This document shows, one piece after another, positions 55,408 through 64,000 of a DNA stretch of 64,000 nucleotides; the first letter of the stretch is position 1; every line of letters begins with the position of its first letter. The notes beneath the pieces are model-generated. The model saw only the letters and a list, made by a program, of their open reading frames with translations. It was not told where the DNA came from and ran no database searches. The stretch is taken from NCBI GenBank assembly GCA_031291305.1, contig JARLJH010000015.1, positions 56,769 to 120,768 of the forward strand, given 5' to 3'. Both the position numbers and the translations under genes were made by a program. This DNA comes from Rhodoferax sp. (lineage in GTDB: Bacteria; Pseudomonadota; Gammaproteobacteria; Burkholderiales; Burkholderiaceae_C).

Positions 55408-57633
55408 TCACGGAACAGAAGAGGCTGCATGTGTTTGCAATACCTTGCTCAGTAAGGCCGCTTGAGATATCCGCGAGTATTGGCGAACGAGCCCCAAATT
55501 GGCATCCTGTCGTGGCGCAGGTTTGGTTGAATCGCTGGCATCCAGCCAGTCGATCAACGCCCCTTGAACATGAGCCGCGCTGGCGATGTCGCCAAAGTAA
55601 ATACCGTCAAACTGCTGCAACTGGACTGCAGTGTCACCCGACGGGTCCAGCACAGCCAGTATCGGGCGTTGTGCCCTTAAATACTCATAGATTTTCGCCG
55701 GTATCTGCGCATTGAAATTGCTGCCCTGAAATACTAACAGCAGGTCCGCACCCATCATTTCTGCAATGGCTTGTTGATAGGGGACAGGTGGGGCAATGTC
55801 CACGATATCTTCCAAACCATATGCTGCAGCAAAGGCCTTTACCTCCTCGCCATGATGCGGAGCTCTAAATCGAATACAAAGTCGGTTGCGCTCTAGTTTG
55901 TCTTCATCAATTAGTGTTTTGATAGCTTCAAAAAGCGTTGAGGGGTTGCGGTCCTGTGGGTAGATTAAGCCACTATGGAGCAGCAGCAGGGTGTCCGATG
56001 GCGTGCCAAACCGGCTGGACTGCACCCCTGTAAATGCTTCCTCGTCATACCCGTTTTCAATCACATGACATTTGTTGGCCGCCAAGGGGTAGCGTTGTCT
56101 ATAAGTCGCAGCCGCGCGGTGGGTTGTAAAGACACATGCACTGGCTTTTTTCAAAAAATACGCCTCCAATCGCGTCCAAATCTTGCGCTGCAGCTTGTCA
56201 GACGGGTAGTCTGAACTAACCATCGGATCCCGGAAATCCGCCACCCAAGGTATACCGGTTAGACCTGCCAGCGTACCGCCAATGAGATGTGCAGTCGCTA
56301 TTGGGTAGGTACTCCAGATGATATCTGGCCGTTGCCGCCGTATCTCACGCAAGCCCAAAATCACTGCTCCAAACCACCATGTTGACCACCGGTCTGGCAA
56401 CGCCAATGTCCTGAGGTATTTGCCGCCAACCGCAAAGTGGCGCGAAGCATCCAATGCAAAGGCGCGCAAGACACGGGTACGTGCCGGAATGGTTGCAACC
56501 AAATCATTACTTTGCTCAGCGTAGACACGTGCATTGGCGGTTAGTACGGTTGGATGCCACTGATACTGTGGCAAGTGCTTGACAAAATTCAGCGTTCTTA
56601 GAATGCCACTGCTACCCGCCTGCGGTGGGAAATGATAGGCAATCATCAACGCTCTTTTCTGTTCCTGGTCACTTTCAGCTTCTGGCAAAAGGCGAGGTGA
56701 TTGCATCAGGTTACGTGCTAGCTGTAATTCCATCTTTGTCGCTGATGGACCCCAAGGGGTAAAGCGGGGAATCTGAAACACAGAAGTGGCGCTGGTCGCA
56801 GCCCCACGGTGCGTTGTTACGGCATAGGAATAGCCAGCCTTTTTCACCATTTCAATGTGCGCAGTGCCGAAGTCTCTTTCAGGCGCACCGTTGGGGTATG
56901 CAAATGCGGTAACCTTGTCCTGAATGATGGACTCTAGTTGTTCACGCGCCAGAATCATTTCTTGAAGAGCGAGTTCCGGTGTGCAACGCGCCAAAATGGG
57001 GTGTGTTACTGTATGGCTACCGATGTCAAAGCCTTTGCGGTGGATTACTTGAAGATCTGCTATAGACATGGTTGGCACGCGACCAATGTCTACATTGGTC
57101 AATCGCTCCAACTCCAAAAGCGTGCGCTCACGGACTTTGGGCTCCTGATACTTTAAAAACTGATCAAGCGAAAGAACTGACTGTTGTTTGTCAGTCTCAC
57201 TTTTTAATGCAAGACGAGGCAAGTCCACGCCAGGCAACTCAAGCCATTCCAGAGCAATTGGTGCATTCGCAACGGCATGCAATATGCGCTCATTCCACAT
57301 GGGCATGCCAAAAAACTGTCCAGAGGTCACGAAAAAAGTGGCGTGCAGTTTGTGCTTCTCTAGCGCTGGCAGCACGCTAGTTATCCAGTCCGGATATCCA
57401 TCATCAAAAGTGATGCAGGCGGCACGCGCAGGCAGGTTGCCAGCTCGCAATGCAGACACGGCATTTTCTAAAGGAATGATTTGAAACAGTTTACGGACAC
57501 TGGTCAATATATTTTCAAATGCGTTCAGATCAATTTCATCAAGCACATAAGGACTGCGAACTCGCGGGACTTTGTGGAATGCGAGGACTGTGAGTTCACC
57601 TCGAGGTAACAAAGTGAACATAGGTTTAAACAT
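55408..57633 (-). CDS. Fused polysaccharide deacetylase and glycosyltransferase
   Basis: 741 residues. Residues 1-310 are a NodB-type deacetylase: AFHKVPR, ITFDDGYPDW (metal Asp), DIGSHTVTHPILA (H-x3-H metal site), AFAYPNG. Residues 340-740 are a GT-B transferase beginning LMIAYHFPPQAGSSGILRT and ending with AQIPAKIYEYLRAQRPILAVLDPSG, closely related to the separate enzyme at 27990-29246. One protein would deacetylate and glycosylate. It overlaps the ligase/polymerase gene by 8 bases. Confidence 0.88.
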   Translation of the reverse strand: MFKPMFTLLPRGELTVLAFHKVPRVRSPYVLDEIDLNAFENILTSVRKLFQIIPLENAVSALRAGNLPARAACITFDDGYPDWITSVLPALEKHKLHATFFVTSGQFFGMPMWNERILHAVANAPIALEWLELPGVDLPRLALKSETDKQQSVLSLDQFLKYQEPKVRERTLLELERLTNVDIGRVPTMSIADLQVIHRKGFDIGSHTVTHPILARCTPELALQEMILAREQLESIIQDKVTAFAYPNGAPERDFGTAHIEMVKKAGYSYAVTTHRGAATSATSVFQIPRFTPWGPSATKMELQLARNLMQSPRLLPEAESDQEQKRALMIAYHFPPQAGSSGILRTLNFVKHLPQYQWHPTVLTANARVYAEQSNDLVATIPARTRVLRAFALDASRHFAVGGKYLRTLALPDRWSTWWFGAVILGLREIRRQRPDIIWSTYPIATAHLIGGTLAGLTGIPWVADFRDPMVSSDYPSDKLQRKIWTRLEAYFLKKASACVFTTHRAAATYRQRYPLAANKCHVIENGYDEEAFTGVQSSRFGTPSDTLLLLHSGLIYPQDRNPSTLFEAIKTLIDEDKLERNRLCIRFRAPHHGEEVKAFAAAYGLEDIVDIAPPVPYQQAIAEMMGADLLLVFQGSNFNAQIPAKIYEYLRAQRPILAVLDPSGDTAVQLQQFDGIYFGDIASAAHVQGALIDWLDASDSTKPAPRQDANLGLVRQYSRISQAALLSKVLQTHAASSVP

Positions 57634-58942
57634 AATCGCGACCGGTTATCATCACCTTTGAGCTTCCTAAATCTTTGAGTATTACCTGTTTGATGACTTC
57701 CATTAGCATCATTAAGAAATATGGGATTTCAAAATAAGCGGCGCTCAAAGCTGAGCCAGATATCATATACACAAACATGGATGCACTCAATGTATTAGCC
57801 AAATCTGCGGCCCATCGATACGAATCCCCCGCTGTTTTTGTTAAGCGATTAATTTCTTTAAGTGTGATAAATGCATTGATAAGCATGATCAGAAAAATAA
57901 AAAAACCAACAAAACCAAGGTCGCCTAATGTTTCAAACCAAATACTATGTGCCGCAACTCCACTACGAGTTTGTGGAGTATCAATAAATCCCAGCAATCC
58001 AGGTGAATCCTTGAATTGTGCCCATACTGTATATGACTGAACAGCTTGGAATCCGCCACCAAAAACAGGATTGGCTACAGCGATGGCGGAGCTAACTTTC
58101 CACGCAGTAACTCGGCTCATAAATGAATTATCAGTTTCGGCAGACTCAATGGTTTTCATGCGCGATGACCATGTCGCAGGGGCAAGTTGAACCACAAGCA
58201 AAGAACATGTCGCAATAACCATAACTCCCATAAACTTGCGGCGGCTTTTTAACAAAAGCCATGTGGCAGCAGCAAACATACCTATCAAACCACCACGTGA
58301 ACCCGTTGCAACGACTGCCAGAACGGTAAGCATCATCACACCGAAAAACCCTATTCGAACAAACTTCAAAGCAGAGTATTGGGTTAGATATAACAAAACT
58401 GGAAGCACCATTACAAGTACTAATGCAAAGTGGTTGTTGTCGCCAAATTTAGGAATACCTCTGGCATTATGCGCGCCACCACTGGCTAGAAACTTCAGTC
58501 CATCCGTAATTCCGTGAAAACTAATCGCCAACGCAACCATAGTAACTATGACATGTAAACGTAGTCGTTTAGTTACAAATAAGGGCATTAAAACACAAAA
58601 AAGAACGGTCTTGACGATATTTCCCAATATTTCAAAATTACTTACCAAGCCAGGGTACGCAAATATTGCACATAAGAATCCATGGACTGCAAAAATAGTG
58701 AATAGTATACTAGTTCTATTAAACTTAAATTTCTCCAAGTTTGTGTCTTTACGTAAGATTAAGCTGACTAATGTTATTATGGCATATAATTGAACATATG
58801 GAACTGACACCATAAATCCATATAAATAAGCATTCAAACTAATTAATCCTGCCCAGCCCCAGAGTAGGTAGGCGGTAAAAGTGCTTTTGAAACTTATGGC
58901 AATGAATATTAGGGTAAATCCTAATACCATTAAATCACGCAT
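57626..58942 (-). CDS. O-antigen ligase/polymerase-type membrane protein, exosortase A-associated
   Basis: 438 residues, about 11 hydrophobic helices, with the periplasmic motif GSRGGLIGMFAA and the later AAHSIWFETLGDLGFVGFFIF, as in the putative O-glycosylation ligases found with exosortase A. Its codon use and base composition are far more AT-rich than its neighbours', which suggests recent transfer. It is the first gene of an operon with the fusion and flippase genes. Confidence 0.86.
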   Translation of the reverse strand: MRDLMVLGFTLIFIAISFKSTFTAYLLWGWAGLISLNAYLYGFMVSVPYVQLYAIITLVSLILRKDTNLEKFKFNRTSILFTIFAVHGFLCAIFAYPGLVSNFEILGNIVKTVLFCVLMPLFVTKRLRLHVIVTMVALAISFHGITDGLKFLASGGAHNARGIPKFGDNNHFALVLVMVLPVLLYLTQYSALKFVRIGFFGVMMLTVLAVVATGSRGGLIGMFAAATWLLLKSRRKFMGVMVIATCSLLVVQLAPATWSSRMKTIESAETDNSFMSRVTAWKVSSAIAVANPVFGGGFQAVQSYTVWAQFKDSPGLLGFIDTPQTRSGVAAHSIWFETLGDLGFVGFFIFLIMLINAFITLKEINRLTKTAGDSYRWAADLANTLSASMFVYMISGSALSAAYFEIPYFLMMLMEVIKQVILKDLGSSKVMITGRDYV

Positions 58943-59340
58943 TGGATTTTCTCGCTTGTTCTTTTGCGGCTACGTTAATGCTGGTTAATGATTCGCGGTA
59001 TTTAAATAATCCAAGGTCTTGGGTATTACTGTTTTTATCTGAAGCCTTTTTTTCTGCCAACAAAAGCATTAGAGTTACACATAGTTCGCATAAGAAAATA
59101 AATGCCTCAATCAATATAAACTCCTTGATACAAATAAAAATTATACGAATTCAATATGATGCGAGTCGGCGATGAGGCGCTCACCATGTTGTAGATAGTG
59201 TTTGAACTCGTCTGCATGATGGTGCATCAATTGCCTAGTCAACACTAGACGGTGGTCATGCTAGCGCCAAGTCCAGCCAGCATAATAGAGCTGAATTGAG
59301 TGGCGACGAGCCCAGTTGGCTGACATTTTGAGAGATTTCT
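58943..59340. other. AT-rich intergenic region
   Basis: About 400 bases between divergent genes. The 5' half is AT-rich like the polymerase gene, the 3' half is not. A 77-codon plus-strand frame starts at 58942 but has no ribosome site and no known homology. A small inverted repeat CTAGT-CAAC-ACTAG lies near 59235-59249. The asparagine-synthase gene has GAGAG before its ATG. Confidence 0.5.
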
Positions 59341-61128
59341 ATGGTCAGTTTTTTTGTATCAACCCATGTTGATGCTGTGCATGATTCGCGTGTTGATGAA
59401 GCCAAAGTCCGGTGGCTGCGTTTCAAGGCTTCCGCTGTTCAAGCCACGGTTGAGTCCGATTTCGCATCGGCCAGTTTTTGCAACTACCTACCAAGTTGCC
59501 CGCCGTTCTATGCGGACGGATGCGGCAACTGGGTTGTATGTGCAGGCACTTGGCTGCACAAAACCGAGGCCAATCTGATTGACCCTGCAGGGCTACTTGC
59601 ACGCTACCTTGTCGCGGGTGCCGAAGTGCTCGCACGCGAGCTTGAAGGCGTTTTCAGCATCATCATCAGCGATGCACGCAGCCAGTCTTTGAAGGTCATT
59701 ACGGACCCGATGGGAAGCTTGCACACATATTTGCGGCAAACAGCGCAAGGTTTTTGGGTTTCGACCTCCTCCATTGCGATCAGCGACAACCAAAAGCTCG
59801 ATCCGGTTGGTTTGGCTGAATATCTAAACACAGGCATCATTTACGAAGACCGCTCGCTTTGGCTGGACGTGAATAAGCTCGGTCCGGCCACTGTTACAGT
59901 CATTCAGGGAAGCAAGCTCAGTACCAGCCGCTATTGGCAGATAGCTCGGGCGCTTGAGCACCGTTTGTCGCTGAATGACGCATCTGAAGCAATGATGGCC
60001 AATCTGGTGGCAACTCTGAAGCAGTTGGGGAACCGTCTTAGTCCTGGTGTGTCTGATTTAACGGGGGGTTATGACTCTCGCCTGCTACTGTGTGGCATTT
60101 TGGAAAGTGGCATTGATTTTGACTATACCGTTGCAGGGGCGAATGACAGCCAGGATGTACTCACCGCAAAAGCCATTGCCAGACAACTTGGTTTGAAGTT
60201 GCACCATATTCGCAACGTGACCGCGTTTTCCATGGCTCGTTTTGAGCAAGCTATTAGCCTGTCAGATGGCGAGTACAACGCCTTTGATTACGCGCGTATA
60301 TTGGACAGCCAAGGGCCATTGTCCGAGAGATTCGCCATGAGCCTTAATGGTTCATTTGGCGAGGTGGCACGAGGCTACTGGTGGGAGTTGCTGTGGCCGT
60401 ATATGGAAAGAATGCAACCACTTGACGCAGACATGCTTGCACGAAAGCGGTTTGCTGCCGTATCGTATGTTGAGGTTATGAGAGTTCCGCCATTCATCTC
60501 TTTGACCGCGCACATCAGCGGCGTGATAAGACGTACGTTAGAGCCATACAAAGATCTTCCAATGGGCTCGCAAATGGATGCTGTCTACCTTACGATGCGA
60601 ATGCAGCGCTGGCAAGGGCGCATTGCCAGCAACACCAACCAGATTTGGCCGTCGCTTTCCCCCCTTGGATTTACGAACGTGTTGTCGCCTATTCTGGCGG
60701 CTGCACCTTCGGCACGCTTTCGCAGCCTGATGCCAAGACACATTTTCTCAAAGTGGAATCACCTCTTGGCCACCATACCGCTCGAGCATGGCTACCCACC
60801 AGCAGAGGTCTCCCTTCGCAATTTTTACAAATTTGCGCCAATTTTTGGCTCGTACTTCGACAAGGTTGTCAACAAAGTTGGGCCTCACGTTAAACAAATC
60901 CATAGCTCACCAGCACTTCATGTCTCCAGTGTGATTGAGCGATATGGAGATCTCTTGAAAGGCAATGGAATTGACCTGCTGCAATTACCAAGATTGTTGG
61001 CAAGTGGTCTTTTTGACGAAGGCCGTTTGCAAGGTTTCATACATTCCTCCCCTATCATTGACGGCCCTGCGTTGCAGCAGTGGCAACGACTGATATCGCT
61101 TGAGTACACGCTCCAAAAGTACATCTAA
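59341..61128 (+). CDS. Asparagine-synthase-like protein, glutaminase Cys absent
   Basis: 595 residues. The N-terminal half has the Ntn fold of asparagine synthase (GVFSIIISDARSQSLKVITDPMGSLHTYL), but the residue after Met is Val, not the catalytic Cys. The C-terminal half keeps the ATP pyrophosphatase loop in altered form (DLTGGYDSRLLLC instead of SGGxDS) and a long helical tail. It probably activates a carboxylate with ATP and transfers it to an amine, with free ammonia or an amine instead of Gln as donor. Such proteins are common in exosortase polysaccharide loci. Confidence 0.82.
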   Translation: MVSFFVSTHVDAVHDSRVDEAKVRWLRFKASAVQATVESDFASASFCNYLPSCPPFYADGCGNWVVCAGTWLHKTEANLIDPAGLLARYLVAGAEVLARELEGVFSIIISDARSQSLKVITDPMGSLHTYLRQTAQGFWVSTSSIAISDNQKLDPVGLAEYLNTGIIYEDRSLWLDVNKLGPATVTVIQGSKLSTSRYWQIARALEHRLSLNDASEAMMANLVATLKQLGNRLSPGVSDLTGGYDSRLLLCGILESGIDFDYTVAGANDSQDVLTAKAIARQLGLKLHHIRNVTAFSMARFEQAISLSDGEYNAFDYARILDSQGPLSERFAMSLNGSFGEVARGYWWELLWPYMERMQPLDADMLARKRFAAVSYVEVMRVPPFISLTAHISGVIRRTLEPYKDLPMGSQMDAVYLTMRMQRWQGRIASNTNQIWPSLSPLGFTNVLSPILAAAPSARFRSLMPRHIFSKWNHLLATIPLEHGYPPAEVSLRNFYKFAPIFGSYFDKVVNKVGPHVKQIHSSPALHVSSVIERYGDLLKGNGIDLLQLPRLLASGLFDEGRLQGFIHSSPIIDGPALQQWQRLISLEYTLQKYI

Positions 61129-61159
61129 TCAGAAGAGAGTTTCACTTTTGCTAGTGCAA

Positions 61160-62158
61160 CTAAAAATTGTCGTTAATCAGGTTCTGCATTGACCGCAATA
61201 CCGCATGCGGCCATGTGGTTCGAACCAGGGGGGCTGTTGTCGTACCAGACTCCAGCCAAGCTTGTTTGCGTTCACCATAAGTGGTAGCGGCGAAGTGAGC
61301 GCTGTTGCGCTTCAAAAATTCGAGCAAGTAAAAAAAACGTCCTTGATTGACGCGGTTGATTGTTAGGTCGTCGAACCGGAACCCCTTTCTCTTAACAAAC
61401 TCGTGCGGGTGCGTTAGCACAACGATTGTTTTTGCGCCGGTTTGCCTTGCCTGCCACAGTAGTCTGGCCATCTCGGAATTCGAGGTCGCGGTAAGCGCCA
61501 AGCTTCGAAATACGCTGGAGCCAGGCCGCGACAGCCTGGGAGAGCGATATGACAATGCAGGTACTTCCATCACGCCTTCCAAGATGTGGCGGCCACCGGA
61601 CAATTGCAACTCGGGTTCTTTGGGTTCGTAGATTCCCATACTGATATTTGATGCAAGTGGCATTCCAGCCCGAGCCATGGCGCGAAAGACGGCATTATCC
61701 GTCTTAAAGCCCCCGGTACGTAATGCAACTGGTCGTGGCACACCCCAGCTGGCAAAGGTGTTGATGCCCAAGTTGATCATTTCATCCAGTTCCGCATCGG
61801 TGCGCCCAGCGCAGGAATCATTGGGCACAAAGCCAGGTTGCATCCAACGGTCGTCCCGAAAATGCATCCAGCATGGGTGAAGGTGCAATTGCAGGTCTTG
61901 TCCCGCGGCAATAATACGTTGGGCGTTGCGGCTCATGGGCGCCTCACCGAAGTAGATCGTTTGTAATGCTTCAGTGAAGAAGGTGCCCGTCATGCCGAAT
62001 CGGCTTAGGCTGTCCAGAATGAAACCCAGCCCATGTTCATGTCCATCCACTATACAATCGACAACTTCATTGCTCAAGGGTTTGAAGCGGTCGGGCCAAG
62101 CAAATGCTCCGCCAATGGAGTACTCCACATCTACGGTAATGCAAACTTCGGTCTTCAC
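61160..62158 (-). CDS. Polysaccharide deacetylase-like protein, atypical
   Basis: About 333 residues. N-terminal CITVDVEYSIGG carries the D-V-E motif and QLHLHPCWMH the metal His pair of the NodB fold in a modified form, then ALRTGGFKTDN and THPHEF. There is no signal peptide, so it may act in the cytoplasm. It starts at GTG 62158 (TTG 62161 is possible). It follows the VanZ-like gene by 7 bases. Confidence 0.75.
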   Translation of the reverse strand: MKTEVCITVDVEYSIGGAFAWPDRFKPLSNEVVDCIVDGHEHGLGFILDSLSRFGMTGTFFTEALQTIYFGEAPMSRNAQRIIAAGQDLQLHLHPCWMHFRDDRWMQPGFVPNDSCAGRTDAELDEMINLGINTFASWGVPRPVALRTGGFKTDNAVFRAMARAGMPLASNISMGIYEPKEPELQLSGGRHILEGVMEVPALSYRSPRLSRPGSSVFRSLALTATSNSEMARLLWQARQTGAKTIVVLTHPHEFVKRKGFRFDDLTINRVNQGRFFYLLEFLKRNSAHFAATTYGERKQAWLESGTTTAPLVRTTWPHAVLRSMQNLINDNF

Positions 62159-62165
62159 CAATACC

Positions 62166-62615
62166 CTATTCCAGGTTTACCCAAAAGCCGATGACTCGTC
62201 TGCCAAGCTGAGTTCGCAGCGCCATCGCCAATAGACCGTAAAGCACACTCCCAATCGCGACAACGGCCAGTGCGGAACGGAGGAAATCGCCGAATGCTTC
62301 GTCTCTGTCCGGTAGCAGGATTTGCCCAATCTCAAGCACTGCAGCGATAGCCACCAATTCAACAACAATTCTGACAACATTGGACCCAATGGTGCGGGTA
62401 TCTACCGTCAAAAAATTATTGCGAAATTCTGAATAGATGTCATGGTGCGACGTAACTCCTCGCGAAAAGATCCAGCAGAAGGCACACAAGGCAAAGGCAC
62501 CGGCCTGCAATCCATGACTACCCAAATCGAGCCCCATGACGTACCGTCGCGGCCACCACATGATGAACGCAATCGCGGTAAACGAAAGTATGGCAAGGAG
62601 TTTGAGTGCACGCAT
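62166..62615 (-). CDS. VanZ-like small membrane protein
   Basis: 149 residues with four hydrophobic helices and the motif EIGQILLPDRDEAFGDFLRSALA near residues 95-118, which resembles the E-x2-Q-x9-D-x2-D-x2-N pattern of VanZ-like proteins. Its job is unknown; relatives occur in polysaccharide clusters. It lies 15 bases from the glycosyltransferase gene upstream. Confidence 0.7.
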   Translation of the reverse strand: MRALKLLAILSFTAIAFIMWWPRRYVMGLDLGSHGLQAGAFALCAFCWIFSRGVTSHHDIYSEFRNNFLTVDTRTIGSNVVRIVVELVAIAAVLEIGQILLPDRDEAFGDFLRSALAVVAIGSVLYGLLAMALRTQLGRRVIGFWVNLE

Positions 62616-62630
62616 TCGGGTGACAGTTGA

Positions 62631-63848
62631 CTAGGCTATGTTGGTAGAGTGTTTGTGCATCATATGAGTAAACAGTTGCAACTGTCCCCGTGTGGTGGCG
62701 TCCCACGAGAATATTTCAGCATGCGCGCGCGTGGCAACGCGCGCCGGATAGTGTGTAAATAGTCTTACCCAGGCGTCAGCTAGCCCCTGATCAGACCGCG
62801 TTGCCATTAAAACACCAGCAGATGATTTACTGACGACCTCTGGTGTGCCCCAGATGTTGGTGGCAATCACCGGCGTGCCGCAGGCCATGGATTCCAGGAG
62901 AACATTGGCCCAGCCTTCACGGCTGGAGCACAAGGTCAGTGCGTCGGCCGCGCTGTACCACCACTTCAAGTCGGCTTGTGGTACCACACCTGCAAATTGA
63001 ACGCGCCTGGTCACGCCCAGCGCATCTGCTTGCTTTTGCAGCGCAGCTTTCTCTGGACCGCTTCCGGCGATCAACAGGTGAACGTCGGGTGGCAACAAGG
63101 GCAGCGCGGCAATGGCAATGTGGTGGCCCTTGCGCTCTACCAGATGGCCGACACTCAACAGTAATTTAGCATCCACGGGTAGGCCGAGTTTTTTCCGCGC
63201 GAAGTCGCGCGGCTCTGGCATAAAGCGCTGCAGGTCCACTCCGTTGCGTAGCGTGTGCAACTTGGTCGGATCAGCACCCAGCGCTTGCAGGCTGTCCATC
63301 AATGCTTGACACACGCCGATGGATGCACTGGCCGCTGTGGCCGTTTGCAGGATAAGTTTGCGTGGGTAGGCATATTTAGGAATCAGGTTCAGGTCGGTGC
63401 CCCGCGCCGTCACCACAAAGGGCTTGCTCAGTTTTTTGGCGATGATGCCTGCGGCCACGCCGTCGGGGTAGTAGTAGTGTGCGTCGATCAGGTCAAAGTC
63501 AAAGCCGTCGCTAATGAGCTTCCTGATCAGAGGTAACGCGGCCATGGCCATGGTGTGAGGTGCCAAGTTCATGCCGATCTTGGGTGGCAAGAAGTATCGT
63601 GGGTGGTACACCTCCAGCCCGTTGCGTTGCTCAAAATGTGGTGTGGTGGCGAACAGTCCATACTCACCAAAACGCTCTCCAGAGCAGGGAAACCATGGGA
63701 CAGGAGCTATAACTTTTGTTTGTACCTGCCCAGTTCTAACCAGCTCACGCAACCGCGTTTCTACAAAGATGCCATGAATGGGGCGAACTGTACTGGGGAA
63801 TAGACTGGAAAAAAGCAGAATACGGATGACGGGCTGCTGCTGGGACAT
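62631..63848 (-). CDS. GT4-family glycosyltransferase
   Basis: About 405 residues. N-terminal ILLFSSLFPSTVRPIHGIFVETRLREL, middle DAHYYYPDGVAAGII and HTLRNGVDLQRF, C-terminal SVGHLVERKGHHIAI and CSSREGWANVLLESMACGTPVIAT with the donor-binding Glu. It is a cytoplasmic sugar transferase of the Wca/TagE type. ATG 63848 is preferred; an upstream ATG 9 bases earlier has no better site. Confidence 0.9.
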   Translation of the reverse strand: MSQQQPVIRILLFSSLFPSTVRPIHGIFVETRLRELVRTGQVQTKVIAPVPWFPCSGERFGEYGLFATTPHFEQRNGLEVYHPRYFLPPKIGMNLAPHTMAMAALPLIRKLISDGFDFDLIDAHYYYPDGVAAGIIAKKLSKPFVVTARGTDLNLIPKYAYPRKLILQTATAASASIGVCQALMDSLQALGADPTKLHTLRNGVDLQRFMPEPRDFARKKLGLPVDAKLLLSVGHLVERKGHHIAIAALPLLPPDVHLLIAGSGPEKAALQKQADALGVTRRVQFAGVVPQADLKWWYSAADALTLCSSREGWANVLLESMACGTPVIATNIWGTPEVVSKSSAGVLMATRSDQGLADAWVRLFTHYPARVATRAHAEIFSWDATTRGQLQLFTHMMHKHSTNIA

Positions 63849-63918
63849 AGTTTGCAATTATGGAGTATTTTCCAATCCAGGTATGAGCCTGAAGGCGGAG
63901 GAAGTTGAGAACTTCTGA

Positions 63919-64000
63919 CTGGTGGCTTGACCGGGTTAAAGCTGGAAGTTTACGGTGCCCGGTTTTTGGGCTTGGTTTCTCTTGGCTTCTTTTTCTATCA
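63919..64000 (+). CDS. Possible 5' end of a plus-strand gene
   Basis: GGCGGAGGAAG is followed by a TTG near 63911 and an open frame beginning LRTSDWWLDRVKAGSL, then a hydrophobic run (GLGFSWLLFLS) to the window end. It might be the N-terminus of a membrane protein. The evidence is only a ribosome-like site and composition. Confidence 0.2.

Noticed and set aside
58942-59175. 77-codon open frame upstream of the asparagine-synthase gene
   Set aside because: No Shine-Dalgarno, composition follows the AT-rich spacer, and no motif is recognised.
59317-59333. Near sigma-54 match TTGGCTGACATTTTGAG before the asparagine-synthase gene
   Set aside because: The essential GC of the -12 box is GA, and a start there would fall on or after the ATG.

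Overview
The window looks like a chromosome segment of a betaproteobacterium, most likely Burkholderiales / Comamonadaceae (Rhodoferax- or Polaromonas-like). The reasons are the protein styles, the GC-rich codon use in the housekeeping genes, the exosortase-A (XrtA)/PEP-CTERM gene set, and a short dispersed repeat that resembles one I remember from that family. The taxonomic call is inference. I saw no rRNA, tRNA, CRISPR array or insertion sequence.

Layout. (1) 1-10.8 kb is ordinary accessory and housekeeping sequence: an RND efflux operon running off the left edge, hemG, an EF-G-like GTPase, a flavin reductase, an M14 peptidase, a possible small RNA with a clean terminator, a ClC channel, a MarR regulator and the ABC-F protein Uup. 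(2) 10.8-13.95 kb is a compact four-gene operon: a Tat-signal, cysteine-rich secreted protein, a PqqD-like peptide chaperone, an HprK-related kinase and a nucleotidyltransferase (the last three are the 'HPr-rel-A' set). It has its own sigma-54 promoter. (3) 13.98-32.5 kb is an exosortase-A-associated exopolysaccharide block: PrsT, PrsR and PrsK (TPR protein and two-component system), an EpsB-type sugar transferase, UDP-glucose dehydrogenase, an O-antigen-ligase-like protein, a PLP decarboxylase, an acyl-CoA ligase, a glycosyltransferase, two hydrolases, an acyl carrier protein and a GNAT protein. (4) 32.5-46.6 kb holds a lytic transglycosylase, an outer-membrane barrel with a LolA-like protein, a low-molecular-weight phosphatase, a UDP-glucuronate epimerase, two c-di-GMP (PilZ) proteins, a trypsin-like protease, a PEP-CTERM protein, a second PrsT-like protein, alanine dehydrogenase and an EpsH1-type glycosyltransferase. 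(5) 46.7-63.9 kb is the variable polysaccharide region: a beta-helix and a RIFT-barrel protein (possible polysaccharide lyases), glycosyltransferases, a methyltransferase, a flippase, a deacetylase-glycosyltransferase fusion, an AT-rich polymerase/ligase, an asparagine-synthase-like protein, another deacetylase, a VanZ-like protein and a last glycosyltransferase.

How it fits together. PrsK would sense a signal and phosphorylate PrsR, a sigma-54 activator. Reading the non-coding DNA, I found a shared promoter design upstream of the PEP-CTERM gene and of the Tat/cysteine-rich/HPr-rel-A operon: a -24/-12 sigma-54 promoter plus a 17-bp TGT-N11-ACA motif 64-65 bp upstream. A third copy lies upstream of the PilZ gene at a different distance. 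This predicts one PrsR regulon that joins the PEP-CTERM surface protein, a c-di-GMP receptor and the poorly understood HPr-rel-A system. The polysaccharide genes supply UDP-glucuronate/galacturonate, chain assembly, export and trimming. The exosortase itself and the chain-length/export proteins are not in the window.
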